Made by a program: the position numbers and the translations under genes
Source: Steinernema hermaphroditum
Taxonomy: Eukaryota > Nematoda > Chromadorea > Rhabditida > Steinernematidae
Direction of reading: 5' to 3'
DNA length: 64,000 nucleotides
Assembly (NCBI GenBank): GCA_030435675.1
Contig: CM059623.1
Span: 3,002,012-3,066,011 of the forward strand
Part shown: positions 56,000 through 64,000 of the stretch, one piece after another
How positions within the stretch are numbered: the first letter of the stretch is position 1
How the letters are laid out: each line of letters begins with the position of its first letter
Notes under the pieces: generated by a model
What the model was told of the DNA's origin: nothing
What the model saw: only the letters and a program-made list of their open reading frames with translations
Database searches by the model: none

Positions 56000-57600
56000 T
56001 TCACATTGACAACGCATCTACGTTGCAAAAAGTAATTTTGCAGCTGATATGTACATGTTTTAGTTAAGGTTATCTGATTCAGGGCTTACGGAGCCTTATG
56101 CGTCAGGAAGCTAGGCAATATGTTGACCTTTTAACGACCAATTCATATCTAGACCTTGGGGAAAACAAGGTCGTCTGGCACCTTGAACGTAGACATATTT
56201 CTACCATCATATGTCTGTTCCAAAATTAAGTGAGGAACTATAATTGGAGAGCTTTTCTTAGTCCAATTGGCGCACTCATAGCCGGAAGCCGGCTGGCGGT
56301 GCAGAAAGATGAATCTTCATAAACAAGCTTTGATCGTAAGAGACGATGTTTATGAGGTGGAAAGCAGTCTCTAATTGACGAATTGCCCGAGAAAAGCTTC
56401 CTATGTATAGGACGCATGGTGCGTATCTTTGTTATGCACACCATGCGTCAAATCGGCTACGTTTCATCGTCATCTCTTACGAAAAACGTTGTTTGTGTGG
56501 ATAATTTGCAGTGGGAATTACATCTTTAGATTTTGTACGTACAAATACGAAAGATTAAGTGGGATATTCAGAAATAAATCGCTGAAAATAGGAACGTCAA
56601 TCATAGCCGAGTCTGAGCAAAAATTAAGTTTGAGACTTTGAGTTTGGAACTGTCTGTTAGCAGCTCTAGGTGAGCGGTATGGCGGTAGCAGTGACCACCA
56701 ATTCCAATTTCAAAAAGTGACCACCAATTCCAGTGACTGCCTATTCCTTTGGCAGTGTCCATAAGCGCTCTTTGAGCAAGCTCATGTTCTTTTAGCATAC
56801 GCTCTAGACCTAGGCTTGGCTCCGGCAACAGCTCAAGCGCAGAAATTTTAAGCGCAAAGGGCGATTCATGCAGTATTTGCATATGGAATTGGCGGTTATT
56901 TCTGGCGCTTTTGTCATGTCTTTGAGGGTCACCTTTGCCTTTCCAGCGATACCACTGCAATGCGCTGGCTCCGGTTCGGATTGGCCGAGTGCAGTTTGTT
57001 GATCTGTCTCTAAATTCGAAAAATGCAACTGAAAATTCGAATGTTGGACGGGTTCCAGCTTTGATCGGTCTATGTCGAACAGAACCGACTTGAACCCCCT
57101 CCGATTTATATACTACTGGCGCTCATCGCGACTGTTCTTAAGGAGCGGTGCGGAAAGAGCGCAGACGGTCAGAGGAAAAGGCATGCTGTTTTCCTTGATC
57201 AAGATGGCCGTAAAACGCCACTCCCACAAAAATAACAAGCATGAGCATAGATGATCAGAGAGTAACTAGCAAGGGCATGCAGTTTTCGGTGATCGAAATG
57301 GTCCTAACTGTGAATATTTGCATTTCTTTGCTAATTTTCAACATCGTTAACGTTAAATCTTTCAAGACATTGCTACCCCCACAAAAATAACAAAAAATAA
57401 ACATAAGGTTATCACGAGCGATCCAATAGTCGCCATCCTTGAAAGGCGTCACGTCAGGCTGTGGTCAACAAGTGGGCGAGATTAATGAGAGTGCAGAGGT
57501 CTGCTGCTTTTTTTCAGCCACGAGCAGCGGACCGCGAGTGCGCAACTTCCGTCATCTGTGCATGGCTGAGTGAAGAGTGGGGGAGGAAGTGACGCGTGTC
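56000..57600. other. Gene-free stretch
   Basis: Contains a short duplicated word GTGACCACCAATTCCA (about 56692 and 56719) and a repeated CCCACAAAAATAACAA (about 57222 and 57372). No gene. Confidence 0.3.
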
Positions 57601-57715
57601 CTCATCGCGAACAGACATCAATGTGGCCACAAAGGGGGTTCCCCGAAATGGGGATCATGGGGTGTGTACTTACGAACACATGGAATGGAAGATACCGTAA
57701 CCCACATTGGATGAA

Positions 57716-57971
57716 CAACTTGAAAATCTTATGAAGAGGGCAACATAAAAGTCGAATATGCCAAATGAAAGACAGGACAAGAAGATTCAAAAATAATATA
57801 CTCCTGCAGCACTTACCGTATAGATGACACGAATATAGATGACACGAATTCCAACTTGAAAGTCTTATGAAGAGGACAACATAAAAGTCGAATATGCCAA
57901 AATGAAAGACAGGACAAGAAGATTCAAAAATAGTATACTCCTGCAGCACTTACCGTATAGATGACACGAAT
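57716..57971. repeat. Recent 136-bp tandem duplication
   Basis: Copies at 57716-57849 and 57852-57971 differ at only a few positions (CTTGAAAATC/CTTGAAAGTC; AATAATA/AATAGTA; one indel). Each copy carries GGTAAGTGCTGCAGGAG on the minus strand, a donor-like word. Confidence 0.9.
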
Positions 57972-58380
57972 TCCTAACCAAAACCGGTACACCGACGCTT
58001 TCCACGAAAAACTAGTTGAATCCAAGACCAGTCAGGGGGCGGTTCAACCACTTCATGTAATTGCTTTGACGGTATACGGCAGACTCCGTAGTGACTACGT
58101 TAAAGATCACCCACTACAAAGAAGATCTTTCTAGTTCCGTTGTTTTCGTCTGTGGGTACAAAAGTCACAATGCATCCGTTACGTTTGATACGTTGAGTTG
58201 GCCGATGATACATCATGATCATCCTGATTTTGTTCACAGCAATAGATGAACGAAATCTTTGAAGCAGCAGTCAGCTGTAGCTACACTTTTCAATTAGCTA
58301 AAGAGGTGAACAGACGGCCCATGCCAAGAATATCTGCTTAGGTTCATTTAGGTCACAGTTACGACTACTAGACTAGAGCA

Positions 58381-58593
58381 TTGAACTTTAGAGAAGTGGA
58401 TTTTCCATCAATTTACAAACATCACAAAAGCCCCCCGTTGACCTACGATGAGGATTTCGACGACGACGCGGAAAGGAAGAAATCAAAGGCTTCTGGATCG
58501 GATGGAGGCCGAGGTAGGTGGAAGACTCAGCGGTATGGAGGAAGAAGCCGAAGAAGAAGATTGAGGAGACGGAGGACAACGAAAGAGATTTGA
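58381..58593 (+). CDS. Possible terminal exon, basic protein
   Basis: The frame reads MNFREVDFPSIYKHHKSPPL, an acidic stretch DEDFDDDAERKKSK, and an Arg-rich tail ending RRRRTTKEI, then TGA at 58591-58593. An AATAAA lies at 58630-58635, a normal distance for a 3' UTR. CTTTAG at about 58386-58391 could be the acceptor. No upstream exon was found and the protein is not recognised, so this may be chance in a purine-rich block. Confidence 0.25.
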   Translation: MNFREVDFPSIYKHHKSPPLTYDEDFDDDAERKKSKASGSDGGRGRWKTQRYGGRSRRRRLRRRRTTKEI

Positions 58594-58629
58594 CCTATCT
58601 AATTTGAGCAAGAACTGTATGATATACCC

Positions 58630-58635
58630 AATAAA
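58630..58635 (+). terminator. Possible polyadenylation signal
   Basis: AATAAA 36 nt beyond the stop of the candidate exon at 58381-58593. Meaningful only if that exon is real. Confidence 0.2.
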
Positions 58636-59233
58636 TAATGACCGTGCACAGATATACTGTAAACACCGAACACCTACATGTAGTCGACAAGATCACGACT
58701 CGAGTCGTTGAGTCAAAATGTCCTGGGATTATCGAATGAATGGTATAGCATGGTCATAAAATGGGTTGTGTCTGAGACTACAGTGCCTTATCCCACTCAT
58801 TCCAAGAATTCCAAAGCTATCCCAGGCGACAAACAACTCTTGAATCATACGTGTCTGGGCGATGGGAACAAAACTGCGGCGGCGCGCTGGATTACGGTAG
58901 TTTCTTTGGCGGAAATGTGCAATTGCCGTTGGATTTTGCGATTTAGAAGAACTGGTTCACAGAGATAAGTAAGATGAATAATGAAAAATTCTCCAGAACA
59001 AAAATTAGAGCTAGATGGAAAATAGACGTCCTGTCGACAGAACGCAAGTGGCTACTTGACTGTACCTAGAAAGCAAGTGGATAACGTCATAACTATCAGA
59101 AATATGGAATTTCGTTTCGCCATAACATGCAACTGCAGTCCAGATATCTCTGTATGACCATCGGTTCTTCTTTATCGGCATTTCGCACTTATCCAACCAA
59201 ATTTCGAATCTGTAGCTTTTTTTAACACCAGGA

Positions 59234-59300
59234 ATGCGAAAACGGAACAAACCGGTATTAGTTATGAAATCCTGAGGGTGCATTCGAACCCCTGTTTGCT
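59234..59300 (+). repeat. SINE-like tRNA-derived element, copy 7 (degenerate)
   Basis: CGGAACAAACCGGTATTAGTTA and GCATTCGAACCCC keep the family pattern with substitutions. Lies immediately 3' of tRNA-Leu copy 2. Confidence 0.45.
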
Positions 59301-59530
59301 ATTGCCTCATAACATCGGAAACACCCTACAACGGTGTGCTTTATAATCAAAAAAAAAAAGATTGTTCGAGAAGATCCGAAACGAAACAAAAATATTTTGA
59401 CGAGAGTGGGATTCGAACCCACGCCTCCGAGGAGACTGGTGCCTAAAACCAGCGCCTTAGACCACTCGGCCATCTCGCCACGAGTCTGCATTGGTGTGAT
59501 ATAGGTATCATCATGTTGTTTTCATGAAAA
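59290..59530 (-). repeat. Inverted copy of the 13.6-kb tRNA-Leu segment
   Basis: Minus-strand flanks match 13575-13805 on both sides of the tRNA, with substitutions and an A/T-run expansion in the flanks while the tRNA itself is conserved. Confidence 0.7.
59398..59479 (-). tRNA. tRNA-Leu(UAG), second copy
   Basis: Same 82-nt structure as 13627-13708: acceptor GGCGAGA/TCTCGTC, loop TTTAGGC with anticodon TAG, long variable arm, perfect B box, discriminator A. The flanks have diverged but the tRNA sequence reads the same, which suggests selection on both copies or gene conversion. Confidence 0.95.
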
Positions 59531-59568
59531 ATTAATTTTGCGTCGAAAAAATAGGCAAAAAATGTGTT

Positions 59569-59640
59569 GCCCAAGGGTAGATCTGGACCCCGGATCTTTT
59601 GACTAATGTCGGTTTCGAACTGAGAGCATCCCTAATCAAC
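59569..59640 (-). repeat. SINE-like tRNA-derived element, copy 8 (degenerate)
   Basis: GCCCAAGGGTAGATCTGGAC, CCCGGATCTTTTGACTAATG. Its B box is mutated. With copy 7 it brackets tRNA-Leu copy 2 in opposite orientation. Confidence 0.45.
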
Positions 59641-59649
59641 ATCAGTAAG

Positions 59650-60370
59650 AACTTGTGCTTATATCTTTAACATCTTCGTATTTGTCGGACTATATAGATT
59701 GAAAACGATACTACAACTTCCGGAATCCGACAATTTCCGAAATTCTCCAAAAATTTGATAGTGGTAAAACTGTCTTCGGACACATCTTTAGACAGCAAAC
59801 AATATTTTGGCCTTCCAAGTCATTGGCGCTGAGCTGAGAGCAGATCAAGTAGGTATATAACACAAACGAGCGTTCCCAGGGAAAAAAACCTAGGACAAGA
59901 ATTACCTAAGAGATCACTACCGTACTTCCGTCAATCAAAGATCCGCGAGAATGTTCCGACTCATATGACGCCGCTTTTCTCCGATTCTCATGATAATAAA
60001 AACAGGATTAAATGCCAGACTGTGAATCTCACGATGTGTGGTCAATCCACTTCAGCGGTACAGATGATCTACAGTCATTCACGTTACTAAAAACCAAAAA
60101 CCGACATCAATTTTAATGCTCTATCTAAAATTTACGGTTCAACTTAGATACGATAGAAGAAAGCCCGGTTTATGTAAGCCCTGGAGGTGGGTTCCTCGAC
60201 CGTAACCGGACCCGATGGCTGTACATTTATGCGCGTTATTGCGGAGACCTGACTGGTAATGATTCAAAGAAAACTCAAGCAAGAAAAGAGACATTCCAAC
60301 GCTGATAAAATGGACTAGCCGATCGAGACAATATAAATCAAAGACTGGAATCTTCTCAAAAGACCGCTTC
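59650..60370. other. Gene-free stretch
   Basis: No gene evidence. Confidence 0.35.
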
Positions 60371-60374
60371 CTGA

Positions 60375-60615
60375 CCACCTCCGCTTTCGTCACTACCACA
60401 TCGAGTGTTTTCTTCGGCGCGCATCCCATTTTTGGCGCCAAAAACAAACATGGCCCGTTGGCCCTGTGGCGGCCGCCCACCCACGGAAGGAAGCCAGATG
60501 ACGTGACTCGTTGACGGCGTCGATGACGTCGTCACGCCTAACACTTAAGCTACTGCGAGCGGGGGATGTCGCCGCATGCACTCCCCGGCAAGCGCTAATT
60601 TTTTAATCGGGCTGA
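60375..60615. promoter_or_regulatory. GC-rich block with perfect palindromic E2F site
   Basis: TTTTTGGCGCCAAAAA (60429-60444) is a 16-bp perfect palindrome containing the E2F consensus TTTGGCGC. GATGACGTGAC and GATGACGTCGTCACGCC follow. Candidate regulatory element or promoter of a gene outside the window. Confidence 0.35.
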
Positions 60616-62186
60616 AATGGAGACGCACGCGTGGGACAGATGAAGGAGGAAACTGGGAAGTGTCTCAATAGGAGCAGACGAGAGGGATTGTTTATGGTGT
60701 GAGGATTGAGACTTGAACTGGTCGAGAATTTAGGAAATTAATTTTGGAACAAATTCCGTGAAGAACGAAGAAAAGCGGATTTGTAAGAGAGGAAATTGGT
60801 AAACATCGCTTGATTATTGGTCATCGGTGATGGTTAAGGCGAACGGATTGTATTCAAGATACGGTAATCAGGAATTGCGATTAATTTGAAAGTATTTAAA
60901 ATTCATTAGATACAAAGTGTACAATTGAGGATCTATCGACTTCAAAAGCTTTATGTTAGGCGCGACTTTCTGCGCACCCTTAAATGGATTACGGTAGCAT
61001 GGCGCAGCATCCCATGTCTGTTTCATCCATTTAATGGTTCCTGCAAATTCAATATGACTTGTCTGACCACTTAAACATCGAATATGTCTGCCTAAGATCG
61101 GACTAACACTTGCCACATCAATAGAAATGCATTAGTGAATGTTAACCCCAAACTTGAACCGATATGACCGCGTGAACCAATGGTCAATGTTGGGAAACCC
61201 ACGTTCGTGCTTGTACTCTAACTGTGTACTCTCGTTAGTGATCTCAAGATCAGAAGAAACAGAACGGCTGCAAAGGAGTCGAACCCGGACCGAAAAAGTG
61301 GGAGCCAAGACACCCCCCTGATTGACCATGCGAGGATTTGCATATCTTCCACAATACTTAACATCTGCTTCTTGCCGTCATCTGTATTCGTCCATAGATC
61401 GACGATACAAGAGAACATACAAGAGATACAAGAAGCATAGTATGACAAAGAGATCAGCTGGACCATAACATTTTTTGGACTCAGACAAGAATCTCAGCTT
61501 ACCAGCACTGCAGTAAGGAAAGGAAAAAAAGATAATGCCCCAAAAATTAAATAGTCAACTGGAAAACATTTACTCTGAGCTTTATCTTGCCGTCATCTGT
61601 ATTCGGGACACACCATTGACACCATTGACAAAAATCTTACCCTACTGACAACGTTACTGAAATGCACAAGTAAGGACAGGAAAATAGACTCAAATATCAA
61701 ATCGTGAAACTGCTGAAAGAGTAAAAGTGAAATGGAGACAACTATCTAAATCCGACAACCTTTTATCGAACTTCTTCAACTTTGACCTATTAAGGCGGAG
61801 AACTTGATCCTGTACGTTTCCAAGTTGGCCTGCACTATGAGCTAAGAGATGCCAAACTCAGGAAACAAGATCAAAATCTTCATCTGCCAACAACTTTACT
61901 TAAATTCTTGAGTAAGAAAAAGAAGAGGAACCATGCCCTAAATCACAAAAATGAAACCGAGACAATGGTTCTTACAAACGGCGTACAAACGGGGAATTTG
62001 ATCACTAACTAATGCCTCAAACGACACTCCCCTGACGCACTGACTCACACGCCGAGAGTTTGACATTTAGTCTATCAAAACACTATGGTATTTTTCAAGT
62101 TAAAGTTTGAGAAAATTCTCGAATTTCAAATGGGAAACGTTTTAGTCATACGGGATTCGGTTCAAAGACTTCCTTTAGAAGTGAAA
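60616..62186. repeat. Degenerate repeated non-coding DNA
   Basis: CTTGCCGTCATCTGTATTCG occurs exactly twice (about 61369 and 61589). AGTAAGGA.AGGAAAA words recur near 61512, 61668 and 61910. An inverted B-box word (GAGTCGAACCCGGACC) lies near 61270. No gene. Confidence 0.4.
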
Positions 62187-62481
62187 TGCCGCCGATTCTA
62201 AGATACTGTTCGAACAATCCGCCAGTGTCGCTAGACATATGGTATGGATGCTACCGTACGAAGAGGGGAAAAAGCGGATAAGACAGGCGGCAGTTGTGCC
62301 CAACCAAGAGAACAATGTATCAATGAAAGCAGCCCGAGAAATAAGAATCACTGAAGGGGTCACTCGTCCGCAGATACGGTATAGGCCCTTCGTGGTGGGA
62401 TCCATGCCACATGGGTCTTTTAGAATGAACACTTCAAGATACAGAACTTTTACAACTACGCTCGAAGCGGCGAAGTAAAAG
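62187..62481 (+). other. Open frame of unclear status
   Basis: A + frame of about 97 codons follows a TGA and ends TAA (62479-62481). It reads NAADSKILFEQSASVARHMV, then MLPYEEGKKRIRQAAVVPNQ onward. A 144-codon frame is open on the minus strand over the same bases, so at least one is chance. No family recognised. Confidence 0.2.
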
Positions 62482-62489
62482 AGAATCCT

Positions 62490-63850
62490 TATCATTGATC
62501 TCCGACGTCCCAGACGTCTACGTGCACAGCGTCTTCCTTTTTGTGATAGAGCTGCAAATCGGTCCAAAAAAAGTGTAAAAGCAGCTGCAAAAAACGAAAC
62601 ATACAGCACTGATCCGAATCTGGACTATGATCGGTCGGTGTGTGTGAAACGTCTTGAAATAACGAAAACAAGATCCGGTATAACAATAGTGAAAGCAGAA
62701 GTAAACACGGCGAAAATAGCTCGCAGAAAATAGTTCTTTGTTCTCGTGTACGTTTTTCCTGAAGTCCTGAATCCTATTCAGTTTTGCGGTGCAGTGGGTC
62801 CGCTTTTTTTTTCACCGGCATGTCCAAGAATAGTTCATCGGAAAGTTCGACGAAAAATGATGAGAGGAGACCAGTGATCCTCACGAGTCCGAGATTGAGT
62901 CGATGAGCCCTGACTTGGACTCGATCTTGAACGTCTTGGACATAGGATTTGAAACTAATGATAATCTCGATAACCTCTTCCTCTAATGGGCTCTTCAATC
63001 GAAGTGTTATCAAGAGTAGTCCGAAACGGACCCGACACGAGTAATACCCCAATGCATCCAAACTGATTTTGACCCAAATCTGCACTTATTGCAGTAATGA
63101 AATGCCAGGAAACCGGGCAAATCAAGTGCTTCACTACGTTAAAGACCAACTAGGAAGGTCCTACCGAACGCGTCATGCTAGTGGGGTTTTATACACAACA
63201 CCTTACAGATAAACTCAATCTCGATTATCAGCTTGCTTAGCTTGAATCAGAGAGATCCAAAACATTACAACTTCTTGTCTTATGGACAACTGGATACAGT
63301 ACCACCAGAGCCAACTTGCCACGCACTCAAAAGCGCCATAAAATCGCTTGGCGAAAACAGGGATTAAACGGCAAAAATCGTCTCCTGGGTACGCGCATCC
63401 CTTCGTTTCTTTAATCCCAAGGCGGATTTTTTGTCGCCGATTTGCGTATTGTTTTGAAAAACAAACGAACGGAAACGATAACACCCTCTGTCCTTACGGG
63501 ATTTAGAGATGTGTCGTTTGAGACTTATGACTCATAAGTCGATCAGGTGTCCAACCAGATAAACTCTTATGTATTTGAAAAACATTTCACCTACCGCCAC
63601 TGCTCCAGACATAAGCATACGGTCGTCAAAACAATGATTTAAGTGAATAAACGGCTCTCTGGGAACACGACGTCTGAGCCAGCACCACCCAGCCACACAA
63701 TTCTGAAACGTAGGCGACGACTGCAGAGTATTTATCAGTTGTGGGAAGGGGTGTGAGAACCGCGGTAATTTGCTTTTTTGTTCTCTGCCACTCCAACGCT
63801 ACCGTATGCCCTTCAGAAAATAAATAATTTGCTTCGAGACAATGGTTTTC
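62490..63850. other. Gene-free stretch
   Basis: No gene evidence; short ORFs only. Confidence 0.3.
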
Positions 63851-63857
63851 TTTTCAG

Positions 63858-64000
63858 GCAGTCCACTTGCGTGGTGCGCCTTTTTCAGACAAAGGACACG
63901 ACTCGCAAACAGCGAGCAGCTTTCAGATTCCAGCAGCGGTTATTCATAGACACTACACCGTTCCAAGTAGCAGAGACACGTCCGTGCGGTCACAGTAATT
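63858..64000 (+). CDS. Possible exon start at window edge
   Basis: A strong nematode acceptor, GGTTTTCTTTTCAG, ends at 63857. After it one frame is open to the window end (CAG TCC ACT...), and another is open for 46 codons before a TAA at 63996-63998. With two open frames the exon cannot be phased. It may be the first exon seen of a + strand gene to the right. Confidence 0.25.

Noticed and set aside
62175..62609. 144-codon hydrophobic minus-strand ORF
   Set aside because: Both strands are open here, no signal or family is recognised, and no promoter, splice or polyadenylation context supports it.

Overview
The window is nuclear DNA from a rhabditid nematode, most likely Caenorhabditis or a close relative. 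The evidence is a multi-exon nuclear receptor gene with 48-49 nt introns, a 20-nt exact match to the nematode spliced leader SL1, short Pol III genes, and a background of small interspersed repeats with tRNA-like B boxes. The species cannot be named from sequence alone. Apart from one protein gene and three tRNA genes, it is a gene-poor, repeat-rich region.

Layout. 1-2.0 kb: the 3' end of an LTR retroelement (internal sequence, polypurine tract, LTR), then two copies of a GC-rich, retroposon-like repeat. 2-13 kb: degenerate tandem duplications, one broken ORF and a tRNA-derived repeat. 13.6-15.6 kb: tRNA-Leu(UAG), tRNA-Ser(GCU) and SINE-like copies. 15.9-21 kb: degenerate large-unit tandem repeats and a GC-rich block. 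21.0-21.3 kb: an LTR-like element carrying an SL1 sequence. 23.0 kb: a solo LTR with an exact 5-bp target duplication. 24-27 kb: a near-perfect 43-bp palindrome and a duplicated segment.

27.1-38.2 kb (minus strand): an 11-exon gene for an NR4A-type nuclear receptor (C. elegans nhr-6 family). I reconstructed it with all splice phases consistent, giving 798 codons. Two candidate TATA promoters with 5' non-coding exons lie upstream at about 39.03 and 41.80 kb. Five of its six introns longer than 350 nt, and its 5' flank, carry short inverted-repeat elements built from two opposed tRNA T-arm/B-box modules. Nearly all such elements in the window lie between 27.9 and 43.2 kb.

39.9-41.3 kb: a 1.4-kb foldback transposon with Tc1/mariner-like ends. 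43-64 kb: non-coding DNA with scattered GC-rich blocks (candidate cis-regulatory modules with CRE, octamer and E2F-like sites), a third solo LTR, a 136-bp tandem duplication, an inverted duplicate of the tRNA-Leu gene with its flanks, and a few weak exon candidates. The word CAAAAAT is strongly over-represented on the + strand and rare on the - strand across the window.

The receptor gene is the only confident protein gene. The likely biology is a developmental transcription factor in a large regulatory desert, whose introns and flank host a dense group of candidate TFIIIC-binding hairpin repeats.
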